This document shows positions 8,240 to 15,431 of a DNA stretch of 64,000 nt, in pieces. Position numbers and translations under genes: made by a program. The stretch comes from Actinomycetota bacterium (lineage in GTDB: Bacteria > Actinomycetota > Coriobacteriia > Anaerosomatales > JAUXNU01). Each line of letters begins with the position of its first letter. The first letter of the stretch is position 1. A model generated the notes under the pieces. That model did no database searches. It saw only the letters and a list, made by a program, of their open reading frames with translations, and was not told the origin of the DNA. The stretch covers positions 1-64,000 of the forward strand of contig JAUXNU010000064.1 in assembly GCA_030682655.1 (NCBI GenBank), read 5' to 3'.

Positions 8240-8659
8240 ATGTCCCCCACCAAGAACAGTGGCACCGGCACCAAGGAAGACCCGTGGGTCCTCAAGACCC
8301 CGCCCGGCACCTCTACGTATGAGATGTATCGCGACGAGCACTCCAATCCTCCGGCGATTGTCTGCGTCGTGGGCACGACCGTCCTCGGCTATCAGCTGCG
8401 GGCGATCGAGGGCTTGCACGCAATGCTGAAGCAACACGGTGACTGGATGCCGCTGGGCAGTGCTGATGAGCAGAAGCCTGCCAAGGACGGTACCGTCGAG
8501 GCGTGGGCGCGCTCGGCGGACAACCCCGTCGGCGGGTGGTACGGCCTGAAGAAAGGGCTGCGCGGCCGCTTCGGGATGTACATGCCGCCACTTCTCGAGG
8601 CGCTCGGCCTGGCCGAGGTCGAGCACAACGCCCGAAACAACCGCATGCGAGCGTTGTAG
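8240..8659 (+). CDS. Conserved hypothetical protein (possibly DUF6855)
   Basis: A 139-residue soluble protein from ATG 8240, with AGGAGGAG upstream. It has no signal peptide or membrane segment. It resembles a small uncharacterised family I remember by blocks such as EDPWVLKTPPGTS, GDWMPLGSADEQKPA and GGWYGLKKGLRGRFGMY; the DUF number is from memory and uncertain. The C-terminal part is basic and glycine-rich, which could suit nucleic-acid or phosphate contact, but nothing proves a function. It stands alone, divergent from the sugar transporter and convergent with the redox operon, with a strong hairpin after its stop. Confidence 0.7.
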   Translation: MSPTKNSGTGTKEDPWVLKTPPGTSTYEMYRDEHSNPPAIVCVVGTTVLGYQLRAIEGLHAMLKQHGDWMPLGSADEQKPAKDGTVEAWARSADNPVGGWYGLKKGLRGRFGMYMPPLLEALGLAEVEHNARNNRMRAL

Positions 8660-8669
8660 CCTGAGACGC

Positions 8670-8704
8670 GTCGCGCCCGCGGAGTGTCCTCGCACGGGCG
8701 CGAC
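8670..8704. terminator. Hairpin between convergent genes, probable bidirectional terminator
   Basis: A perfect 10-bp inverted repeat, GTCGCGCCCG at 8670-8679 and CGGGCGCGAC at 8695-8704, with a 15-base loop, lies 11 bases after the stop of the 8240 gene and 24 bases before the stop of the convergent Fe-S gene. There is no U-run, as is common in GC-rich genomes. Confidence 0.6.
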
Positions 8705-8727
8705 TGGAACAGCTGGTGTCGGTGACT

Positions 8728-10050
8728 CTAGGTTGCGGGTGGTTCGGACTCGGGCGCCGCGGGCGGCGACTCCCCGGCAGCCTTCCGCCCCCGTAGCGGC
8801 ATCGCTTCCATCACGAGGTCCATGATCGCCTTGACCTCGATGCCAAGGTCGAGCGACTCGTTGAGACCCTCCATCTGGAGTCGGCAGTTCTCGCACGGGC
8901 TGGCGATCAGCTTCGCGCCGGTGGCCTTGATCTGCGCCACCTTGATCGAGCCGCTCCTCAGGCGGAACTCGTCCATCTCCGAGATCGCCACAAGGCCGCC
9001 TCCACCGCCGCAGCACCACTGCTGCTCGCGGTTGGGTGTCATATCGCGGAAGTCCGGCGCGAGGGCCCGCACGATGTTGCGCGGCTGCTCGAAGATGCCT
9101 CCGTTGCGTCCGACCTGGCATGGGTCGTGGTACGTGATCGGCTCGGTGATCGCGCGCGGATCGACCGTGATGCGGCCGTCGGCTATGTACTCGTCGATGA
9201 CCTCGAGGATGTGGCGCACCCTGAACGGGTGCTTCTCGCCGCTCCACGCCTCATGGAAGATCTCTGCCACGCGGTAGGCGTGCCCGCACTCGGTGATGAC
9301 GACCTCCTTTACGCCGAGGCGCTTGGCCTCGTCCATGAATCGGTCGGCGATCTTGCGAGCCTTCACCGCATCGCCAAAGAAGTAGCCGTAGTTGGCAGCC
9401 TCGAACAGCGACAGCGTCCAGCTTGCCTTGGCCTGGTGGAAGATCGCCGCTGCGGGCAGGATCGAGTGCGCGCCGACGAGCGCGACATACAGGATGTCGG
9501 CACCCTCGCGGTCGACCGGGATCTCGGCGCTGGAATCGCCCGTGACCTCACGGAGCTGCGCCTCGATGTCACGGAAGCCGTCCACGATCACGTCGCGGAA
9601 CATCTCGAAGTTGTCGCTCTTGAACAGCGCCGCGTCGGCGAGCTGGCCGAGCATCTCGTTGCCCATGCCAGCGGCGATCAGTATCGCCTTTGCCACAGAA
9701 AGGATCCACGCCGTGTCGATCGAGAAGGGGCAGTAGTACATGCACCGGCGGCAGCCCGTGCACGCGTACGTGGACTCGTACAACTCCTCAAGTAGTCGCT
9801 CGTCCGGGTCGCGCGCCTCGTAGAGCGCGGGAACGAACTCTCCTGCCTTGGTGAAGTACTTCTTGTAGATCTGCCGGATGAGCTCTGCGCGCCGCGCGGG
9901 CAGGTACTTGAAGTCCTGCGTCGCGACGTACTGGTGGCAGGCGTCTTTGCAGATGGCGCAGCGCGCGCAGATGTCGAGATACTGCTTGAGCTGTCGGTTC
10001 ATCTTCTTGTCGATGACGCCGGCGAGCGTGGTGATCTGCTGGCTGTCCAT
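8728..10050 (-). CDS. HdrD/DsrK-like iron-sulfur oxidoreductase subunit
   Basis: A 440-residue cytosolic protein with two 4Fe-4S cluster motifs (CARCAICKDAC near residue 28 and CTGCRRCMYYCP near 97) and CCG-domain features: DPCQVGRNGG, then WCCGGGGG and SPCENC. In HdrD and DsrK this domain carries a catalytic cluster that reduces or forms disulfides or persulfides. The start is ATG 10050 with AGGAG 8 bases upstream, 1 base after the cytochrome b stop; a GTG at 10059 has no spacing for a ribosome site. Together with the membrane subunit it should form a quinone-linked HdrDE/DsrMK-like complex. The tusA and DsrE-like genes upstream suggest a sulfane-sulfur or thiol substrate (inference). Confidence 0.82.
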   Translation of the reverse strand: MDSQQITTLAGVIDKKMNRQLKQYLDICARCAICKDACHQYVATQDFKYLPARRAELIRQIYKKYFTKAGEFVPALYEARDPDERLLEELYESTYACTGCRRCMYYCPFSIDTAWILSVAKAILIAAGMGNEMLGQLADAALFKSDNFEMFRDVIVDGFRDIEAQLREVTGDSSAEIPVDREGADILYVALVGAHSILPAAAIFHQAKASWTLSLFEAANYGYFFGDAVKARKIADRFMDEAKRLGVKEVVITECGHAYRVAEIFHEAWSGEKHPFRVRHILEVIDEYIADGRITVDPRAITEPITYHDPCQVGRNGGIFEQPRNIVRALAPDFRDMTPNREQQWCCGGGGGLVAISEMDEFRLRSGSIKVAQIKATGAKLIASPCENCRLQMEGLNESLDLGIEVKAIMDLVMEAMPLRGRKAAGESPPAAPESEPPAT

Positions 10051-10051
10051 G

Positions 10052-10771
10052 CTACTCACTCCTCACCAGGTTGGCCGAGAAGGAGCCGATCGTGTGCACG
10101 AGCTTGCTGAACGGGAAGTAGATCAGGAACACGTCCGTGAACAGCATGTGCGTGCCGAGCGACCATCCGACGTTGGACGACAGGATCTCAGCGGGAATGA
10201 CGGGCTTGAAGGCGAGCAGGCTCGTGAACCACTCGCGGTAGGTCGCCGCGTGCACGTTGCCGAAGAACCGCATGTGGTCGCCCATGATGACCACGCCGAA
10301 GAGCAGAGCGAGCAACAGGTAGTCCTCGGGTACCGACAGCTGCTTGAACGGGCCGAACGTGCGCCTCGCGATCCAGAACACGATCGCCGCGAGCATGACG
10401 GTGCCCGCGATGCTGCCCGACCACGCCGCGAACGAGTTCATGCCCTCCTGCCCGAGGAGCTGCGGTAGTACCGGGAACTCGGCGATGAGCCGCCCGTGAC
10501 CAACGAACGCCCCGAGTGCGGCCACGTGGAACGCGAACGCGAACACCCACATGACGGGCTCGATGCGCGCTGACTGCGGCGCGATGAACGTGTCCTTCAG
10601 CATCTTGAAGAAGCGTCCGGTGCCTGTCTTCGGTTTCGGGAACAGCCCGAGCGGGACGGGGGACTTGGGCGTGGTCGCCCATTGGTAGATCCGCCATGCC
10701 ATGCCCACCACGAACACGCCGATCCCGAGATAGACGCCGATCACCGATGTGATGTAGAGGTAGGTCTCCAT
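10052..10771 (-). CDS. NarI/DsrM-like cytochrome b membrane subunit
   Basis: A 239-residue membrane protein with about five or six hydrophobic segments and histidines positioned for b-type hemes: AFHVAALGAFVGHGR, MGDHMRFFGNVHAA and SLGTHMLF. This matches the NarI/HdrE/DsrM gamma-subunit family, which exchanges electrons between the quinone pool and a cytosolic Fe-S partner. It lies directly upstream of the HdrD-like gene (1 base apart), so the pair likely forms one complex. The gene order arsR, DsrE-like, tusA, cytochrome b, Fe-S protein on one strand implies a sulfur-responsive operon. Confidence 0.82.
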   Translation of the reverse strand: METYLYITSVIGVYLGIGVFVVGMAWRIYQWATTPKSPVPLGLFPKPKTGTGRFFKMLKDTFIAPQSARIEPVMWVFAFAFHVAALGAFVGHGRLIAEFPVLPQLLGQEGMNSFAAWSGSIAGTVMLAAIVFWIARRTFGPFKQLSVPEDYLLLALLFGVVIMGDHMRFFGNVHAATYREWFTSLLAFKPVIPAEILSSNVGWSLGTHMLFTDVFLIYFPFSKLVHTIGSFSANLVRSE

Positions 10772-10796
10772 CGGTTGCCTTTCTCAGAGGAACGGA

Positions 10797-11039
10797 CTAC
10801 TTGACGCGCTTGACCAGGAAGACGAACTCGCCACCGACCTTCTCGGCCGAGATGACTTCGTTGCCGGTGCTCTTGGCCCACGCGGGGATGTCGGCCATCG
10901 AGCCGGGGTCGGTCGCGACGGCTTTGATGACGCCGCCGACTTCCACGTTGCTGATGTTCTGGCTGACTTTCACCATGGGCATTGGGCAAAGCAGGCCCTT
11001 CAGGTCGAGCTCCAGGTCAGCCTTGATCTCCTCGGACAT
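10797..11039 (-). CDS. tusA: TusA-family sulfur carrier protein
   Basis: An 80-residue SirA/TusA/YedF-type protein. The hallmark CPMP (Cys-Pro-x-Pro) lies near residue 18 in LDLKGLLCPMPMVKVS; this cysteine carries persulfide sulfur in the family. The start is ATG 11039 with AGGAG upstream; the in-frame extension upstream lacks a ribosome site. It is followed by the cytochrome b gene and preceded by a DsrE-like gene, a pairing known from sulfur-oxidising and sulfur-relay operons, where TusA and DsrE pass sulfur to or from a heterodisulfide-reductase-like enzyme. Here it probably feeds the HdrD-like complex (inference). Confidence 0.88.
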   Translation of the reverse strand: MSEEIKADLELDLKGLLCPMPMVKVSQNISNVEVGGVIKAVATDPGSMADIPAWAKSTGNEVISAEKVGGEFVFLVKRVK

Positions 11040-11108
11040 GTCGATCTCCTCTCGTTCGGCCACGCCAGGCGCGCGGCATCCGGTGGGTGCGGGCGAGCGT
11101 TGCGAGCG

Positions 11109-11618
11109 CTAGATGAACAGCTGCGAGTTGGCTTCCTGGGCCTTCATGAGGAAGAAGCCGACGCCAACCGGCTCCTGCACGCCGTCGATGAACGTGTCGC
11201 GCGGAATCTCCATGACGTCCATCGACATCTGGCAGGGGTAGAGTCCGACGCCAAGGGTGACGGCGAGGTCGCGTAGCTCGATGAGCTTCGAGACATTGTT
11301 CGCACCCATCATCTTCCCGAACATCCAGCGGCCCATCCCGCCGAAGCTGAACTGGCTCGGGTTGGACTTCGTGATGTCGCCGCCATACATGACGCCGAGC
11401 ATCTTTCCAAAGAGGGACTTGCCCGTTCGCACGTTCTTCTTGATCGCGCGCAACCCCCAGAAGGTGAAGAACATTGTCACCTCCATGCCCATCGCGGCTG
11501 CGCCCGTTGCGATGATGAACGCGCCAAAGAGCTTGTCCATATCGCCGCTCATCACAACCATCGCGAGCTTCTTCTTGTCGCCCCACTCTTGGATCTCTTG
11601 CTCTGTGATCTCAGGCAT
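11109..11618 (-). CDS. DsrE/DsrF/DrsH-like sulfur-transfer family protein
   Basis: A 169-residue DsrE-like (DrsE_2-type) protein. Visible blocks are LAMVVMSGDMDKLFGAFIIA at the N-terminus, the Gly/Met-rich middle (GMGRWMFGKMMG) and the conserved cysteine in GLYPCQMSMDVM near residue 122, which may accept persulfide sulfur. Two hydrophobic stretches reflect the fold rather than clear transmembrane helices. The start is ATG 11618 with AAGGAGGG upstream. It lies between arsR and tusA, consistent with a sulfur-relay unit. Confidence 0.8.
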   Translation of the reverse strand: MPEITEQEIQEWGDKKKLAMVVMSGDMDKLFGAFIIATGAAAMGMEVTMFFTFWGLRAIKKNVRTGKSLFGKMLGVMYGGDITKSNPSQFSFGGMGRWMFGKMMGANNVSKLIELRDLAVTLGVGLYPCQMSMDVMEIPRDTFIDGVQEPVGVGFFLMKAQEANSQLFI

Positions 11619-11684
11619 CGTGAGCCCTCCTTGGTAGTGCGGGGTAGTGCAACGAACCCTCTCAGGGGAGGGGGTCGCCAAGGC

Positions 11685-12026
11685 CTATTCGGTGTCGCCT
11701 TCCGAGCCGAGCGCTTCGCCGAGCGTGGTGTTCTGCGCGGCAAGCGCCTCCTGCATGACCTCTGTGATGAGGTCGAACGCCTGGATGATCTTTGGGTTCG
11801 CGATGGAGTAGTAGACGTTGGAGCCGTCACGCCGTGCGCGGACGACACCCTTGGTGCGCAAGATTGAGAGGTGCTGGGAGGCGTTGGCTTGCGTAAGCTC
11901 GGCGGTCTCGACAATCTGAGACACGGTGAGCTCCCCGTCGCGGAGCGCGCCAAGGATGCGCTGGCGTTTCTCGCTCGCCAGCGTCTTGCAGAGGTCTGAG
12001 TGCAGGCAGTAGAAGTCGTTCTGCAC
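11685..12026 (-). CDS. ArsR-family transcriptional regulator, 5' end altered by an IS insertion
   Basis: A 113-residue winged-helix repressor (LSILRTKGVVRARRDGSNVYY is the wing region). The N-terminal DFYCLHSDLC places two cysteines where a thiol or sulfur sensor could act. It is the first gene of the sulfur-relay operon. The present start is GTG 12026, and the IS target duplication begins at the very next base upstream. Removing the IS and one duplication restores an open frame back to ATG 14018, adding ten residues (MVAGSSKGLD). The protein may therefore have lost its original start, ribosome site and promoter. Whether the present copy is expressed cannot be told from the sequence. Confidence 0.78.
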   Translation of the reverse strand: MQNDFYCLHSDLCKTLASEKRQRILGALRDGELTVSQIVETAELTQANASQHLSILRTKGVVRARRDGSNVYYSIANPKIIQAFDLITEVMQEALAAQNTTLGEALGSEGDTE

Positions 12027-12034
12027 GTCTAGCC
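12027..12034. repeat. IS target-site duplication, left copy
   Basis: GTCTAGCC lies directly outside the left inverted repeat of the IS and is identical to 13989-13996 outside the right end. This 8-bp direct repeat marks the insertion point at the arsR start; the next base (C) also matches, so the length could be read as 9. Confidence 0.75.
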
Positions 12035-13988
12035 CGAAGTTACGTTGACCTGAGATAGGAATGCACCATCTGAGCTGCTGGATCGGCTGCGGACGGTGCT
12101 CGTCTTCTGGCTACAACAGCTTGGCGGGGACCGGGGCACCCAGCAGCTCGAAGGCGCGCCTCGCGGTCAGGCTGGGCTCCGACACCCTCTCGAAGGTCAC
12201 CGCGCCGGGTCCGTCCCCGACGCCGATCTCGTCTCGCACGAGGCAGGCCAGTTCGTCGAGCAGGTCCGTGAAGCCGAGCGCCGGCGCGTTCTCGCCCGTC
12301 GTCCGCCGTGACGCCTTCGCGAGCGCGCCTGCCGAGCGGACCGCAGGCGCGACGGGATCCTCTCTCGCGGGCGGCTCCTCGTCCGTGAACGTCAGAGGCG
12401 CCAGAGCGCGGCGCATGTGCCAGGCGACGTAGCAGGCGAGCATGCAGATGAGCACATGCGAGCGCACCCTGTCCTCGCGGTGATGGCGGACCGGACCGAC
12501 CTCGAGGTGTGTGGTCTTGAGGCTGCGGAAGTCCGCCTCCACGCGGGAGAGCGACTTGTAGGCGAGAACGACGCCCGCCGCGTCCATCTCGCCGGCTCCG
12601 ACCGATGTGCGGATGACGTAGACGCCGTCGAGCGCGGCCTCGGTGGCGATCCTCTTCTCGTTTCGAGAGAAGCGGAAGTCGTCGTCCGTGATCTCGATGT
12701 GGAAGTGCTTGCCCACACGGAAGCGATCGAGCACCTTCCCGACCGCGATTCCGATCCTGTCCGCCCCGCGCAGCGGGCGCGACGCGCGGGCCACGGAAGC
12801 GCGGACGCGGGCGAGCCTGGCCTCCGTGGCGCTGACGAGCTCCTCGCGCTTGCGGGCGCGCGTGATGGCCAGAGCGGGGTTGCGGCAGGCGACGAGCCGC
12901 TCACCGGGGTAGTCGGGATGGACGATCTCGGCCAGGTCCGACTCGTCGAAGAGCGACATCTGCAACGCGCCCGCGTCCGCGAGCACGCGTATGGACGGTG
13001 CGCGAAGCGAGGTGATCCAGCCCACGCCGCCCACGCGGCGCAGGTCATCGATGCGGGCCTTCGTGATCATGCCGCGGTCCCCCACCATGACGACGCTGTC
13101 GAGGCCGAAGCGGTCCTTGAGTTTGGTGACGGTGCCTTCGACGGTGGCCGGATCGGCCGTGTTGCCCGGATAGACCTCCACGGCGACCGGCCGCCCCTCG
13201 GCGTCGGTGGAGAGGCCGAACACGATCTGGGGCAGTTCGGGGTGGCCGTCGCGTGAGTGTCCGTGGGCGGCGAGAGGACAGCACCTGCCCTCCACATGCA
13301 CGCTCGTCACGTCGTGGAGGACCAGGCCACCGCGCGTGAGGTGGGAAGCCGCCAGCGCACCCTCGATCTCACCCTGTCTGGACAGCAGCCAGTCCATCGC
13401 CGCGTAGACCTCGTCGCTGGAGGCGCCCTCGACCCCCAGGTCCTGCCCCAGCGTGGTCCGTGCCCACCAGCGGGAGGTGGCCAGCTTGGAGCCCGGGCGC
13501 ACGACACGGGCCACCAGGAGCGCGAACGCCAGATCGCGCATCCGTGAGGCGGGACCGAGAAGCTCCGGGAAGCCGAGCGCGCGCGCCGCCGTCCACACGG
13601 CCGCTACGTGCCCGTGGGGACGCGAGCCGACGACCCGTATCCGTCCGATCGGGACGCACGCCTCCCCGGCGAGCGAGCACCTGACCGCCTCGATGGTCTC
13701 GGCGGGCAGGTGCGATATGTTGCCCAGCGTGCGATGGCGTACCTTGCCGCCCTCGCGGTAGGTCTGCCGCAGCAGCCAATACGTGTAGACGCGCTCACCG
13801 TGCTTGCGCTCTATCTTGGCTACATGTACTGCACCTGTCGCTCGCCTTCCCATGCCGCATACTCAAGCACATCCGCGTTTGGATGTCAACACCACTCCAC
13901 TATGACTCTTGGCTACATCCATGACCGTCAAGAAACCCATCCAAGCAGGTCAGGGTTCAAATCAGAGGAGCGCGGCGACGTAACTTCG
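12035..13988. mobile_element. IS1634-like insertion sequence, complete
   Basis: A 1954-bp element bounded by imperfect inverted repeats, CGAAGTTACGTtGaC at the left end (12035-12049) and its partner at 13974-13988; the outer 11 bases match perfectly. It is flanked by 8-bp direct repeats and contains one full-length transposase on the minus strand. Intact ends and duplication suggest a recent, possibly still mobile, insertion. It separates arsR from its upstream region. Confidence 0.85.
12111..13853 (-). CDS. IS1634-family (IS4-type DDE) transposase
   Basis: A 580-residue transposase that looks intact. N-terminal VRHRTLGNISHLPAETI matches IS1634/IS1549-type proteins. DDE candidates are the Asp in LHDVTSVHVEG, the Asp in VMVGDRGMI, and the Glu in LSRVEADFRSLK in the usual C-terminal Y-x-x-x-E context. 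Length fits the family (500-600). The start is assumed at ATG 13853 because no better ribosome site is seen. It catalyses DNA cut-and-paste of the surrounding element. It points in the same direction as the downstream sulfur operon, so read-through from the IS could drive arsR (inference). Confidence 0.9.
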   Translation of the reverse strand: MGRRATGAVHVAKIERKHGERVYTYWLLRQTYREGGKVRHRTLGNISHLPAETIEAVRCSLAGEACVPIGRIRVVGSRPHGHVAAVWTAARALGFPELLGPASRMRDLAFALLVARVVRPGSKLATSRWWARTTLGQDLGVEGASSDEVYAAMDWLLSRQGEIEGALAASHLTRGGLVLHDVTSVHVEGRCCPLAAHGHSRDGHPELPQIVFGLSTDAEGRPVAVEVYPGNTADPATVEGTVTKLKDRFGLDSVVMVGDRGMITKARIDDLRRVGGVGWITSLRAPSIRVLADAGALQMSLFDESDLAEIVHPDYPGERLVACRNPALAITRARKREELVSATEARLARVRASVARASRPLRGADRIGIAVGKVLDRFRVGKHFHIEITDDDFRFSRNEKRIATEAALDGVYVIRTSVGAGEMDAAGVVLAYKSLSRVEADFRSLKTTHLEVGPVRHHREDRVRSHVLICMLACYVAWHMRRALAPLTFTDEEPPAREDPVAPAVRSAGALAKASRRTTGENAPALGFTDLLDELACLVRDEIGVGDGPGAVTFERVSEPSLTARRAFELLGAPVPAKLL

Positions 13989-13996
13989 GTCTAGCC
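13989..13996. repeat. IS target-site duplication, right copy
   Basis: GTCTAGCC, identical to 12027-12034, directly outside the right inverted repeat. Confidence 0.75.
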
Positions 13997-14029
13997 CTTT
14001 CGATGATCCGGCAACCATCGGACTTGCAG

Positions 14030-14049
14030 ACATTCACATATGTGCATGT
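14030..14049. promoter_or_regulatory. Palindrome, candidate ArsR operator cut off from arsR
   Basis: An imperfect 20-bp palindrome (ACATTCACAT then ATGTGCATGT; 9 of 10 pairs match) lies in an AT-rich patch 12 bases upstream of the ancestral arsR start at 14018. ArsR-type repressors bind such dyads at their own promoters. The IS now lies between this site and the gene. Confidence 0.45.
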
Positions 14050-14120
14050 CCTAACATAGTATGCGAATGGCGTGCCGATGTGAAGGGCGAGGGCCGAGAC
14101 TGCTCCTGGGTGTCGCGCGC

Positions 14121-14645
14121 CTACGACCCGTCGAGGCCGAGCGCCGCGCGTTTCTCCTGGATCGTCACGACGTGATGCTCGAGATGCCGAATCGTGTGAA
14201 GCAGCATCTGGCGCAACGTCACGAGCCCGGTCTCGGTGTGCACGCCTACGCGCTCCCACGCCTCCGCCTGCATCCGCTCGAGGTCGGCTGCCATCTGCGC
14301 GCGCGTTGCCAGCACAAGCGCGAGATCGAGCTCGATGTCGCGCTCGGCGTAGCTCAAGGCCTCGACGTACTCCCACCCGTCTACACCGACGAGCAACGGG
14401 CGCTCCATCGCTGCAATCCGCTTCATGCGGTCTGCGAGGAACTGCTCGCAGTCCGCCACGTGTGCCACGACTTCCTGCGTGCTCATCTTGCCGGGCACGG
14501 GGTAGGCGAGCAGCTGCTCCGTCGAGAGCCCGGCCACTGCCTGGCCAAGGAGCGCCGGTCCTTGGCGGTAGCGCTCGATGAGGTCTGCGACGGGTGCGCC
14601 GTCGTCGATTTGCGACGCGGCGATCTGGGCGTAGTCCGTAGCCAT
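14121..14645 (-). CDS. DinB superfamily protein
   Basis: A 174-residue DinB/YfiT-like four-helix protein. Histidines that could bind a divalent metal appear in EVVAHVADCEQFL (about residue 57) and in HTIRHLEHHV near the C-terminus, the usual DinB triad arrangement. Family members include thiol-dependent transferases (bacillithiol, mycothiol) and stress proteins; the substrate here is unknown. The start is ATG 14645 with AAGGAGGG upstream. Monocistronic, divergent from the monoheme protein gene. Confidence 0.78.
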   Translation of the reverse strand: MATDYAQIAASQIDDGAPVADLIERYRQGPALLGQAVAGLSTEQLLAYPVPGKMSTQEVVAHVADCEQFLADRMKRIAAMERPLLVGVDGWEYVEALSYAERDIELDLALVLATRAQMAADLERMQAEAWERVGVHTETGLVTLRQMLLHTIRHLEHHVVTIQEKRAALGLDGS

Positions 14646-14744
14646 GGGGCCCTCCTTGGCAGGTTTGGTCGATTGTTGCACAGGCGGCATGAGAAACCTC
14701 CAATGTCGGTCTCATCGTGGCATTAGACTATCGGCCGATGCTTC

Positions 14745-14766
14745 AACTACGGAACATCCCGTAGTT
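14745..14766. promoter_or_regulatory. Inverted repeat in the leader of the monoheme gene
   Basis: A perfect 8-bp inverted repeat, AACTACGG and CCGTAGTT, with a 6-base loop, sits 18-39 bases upstream of the GTG at 14784. A TAGACT (-10-like) lies at 14724-14729. It may be an operator or an mRNA hairpin. Confidence 0.35.
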
Positions 14767-14783
14767 CGACGCAACAAGGGAGC

Positions 14784-15296
14784 GTGATCGTATTGAGTGA
14801 ACCCACCACACGTACCAAGGCCCGCATGATCAAGTCGGGCATCATCGTCACGGCAGCAACCGCCGCCGTGGCCGCCGTGGTCGCGCTCGCTGGTGCCGCG
14901 CCGGTCATCGCGCCGGGAGCTGTCGCGCCGCATGGGTATCGGGGAACGTGTACGACCTGCCACACCTACTCGACTCCGGCGCCTGCGCCCGTACCCGACC
15001 CCATCCCGGTCGTCAACCCGGCTCCGGATCCGGCTCCCGTGCCCGATCTTGTCGTGACCCCCGCACCGAACCCCGGTCACGATGCCGACGACCAGGGTGT
15101 CGAAGATGCCGATGACCAGGGCGCCGACGAGGCCGATGACCAGGGCGCCGACGAGGCCGATGAGGCCGATGAGGCCCATCAGTCGAGCGGCTCCGGCGAG
15201 ATGTCCCGGACTCGCACCGGCACGCGCGACGGCATGGGGAGCATGACCGACGGCGAGCACGCCCGCGAGCAGGACGGCGACCACAACGACGACTAG
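14784..15296 (+). CDS. Secreted or membrane-anchored monoheme protein with acidic repeat tail
   Basis: A 170-residue protein. A signal/anchor segment (about residues 17-46, Ala/Val-rich) is followed by one c-type heme motif, CTTCH, in a setting (PHGYRGTCTTCH) like the short monoheme magnetochrome-type domain. Then come a proline-rich linker (PAPAPVPDPIPVV) and an Asp/Glu-rich tail built from repeated ADDQGADEADEA-type units. The heme should lie outside the cell. The start is uncertain: GTG 14784 is only 1 base from AAGGGAG, while TTG 14793 has better spacing. The acidic tail could bind cations or a partner cytochrome. No family name is certain. Confidence 0.65.
   Translation: MIVLSEPTTRTKARMIKSGIIVTAATAAVAAVVALAGAAPVIAPGAVAPHGYRGTCTTCHTYSTPAPAPVPDPIPVVNPAPDPAPVPDLVVTPAPNPGHDADDQGVEDADDQGADEADDQGADEADEADEAHQSSGSGEMSRTRTGTRDGMGSMTDGEHAREQDGDHNDD
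15081..15176 (+). repeat. In-frame tandem repeat in the monoheme gene
   Basis: Degenerate in-frame repeats of 24 and 9 bases (units around gatgaccagggcgccgac and gatgaggcc) encode the Asp/Glu-rich tail. Two near-identical 24-base copies lie at 15111-15134 and 15135-15158. Copy number is likely variable between strains. Confidence 0.7.
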
Positions 15297-15336
15297 CTCG
15301 TGAGTTCTATCCGCCCGCATGGTGCAGGCGGTCTCA

Positions 15337-15369
15337 AGGGTCCCGGCCGCGCGACTCGGTCGGGACCCT
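15337..15369 (+). terminator. Probable terminator hairpin after the monoheme gene
   Basis: A perfect 9-bp stem, AGGGTCCCG at 15337-15345 and CGGGACCCT at 15361-15369, with a 15-base loop, lies 40 bases after the stop at 15296 and upstream of the DedA start. No U-run. Confidence 0.5.
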
Positions 15370-15431
15370 CGCTATCTCCGGCGACGGGGGGTATCTTCCT
15401 GTTCGAGGACGTCGCCGATGTGGAGCGCCGC

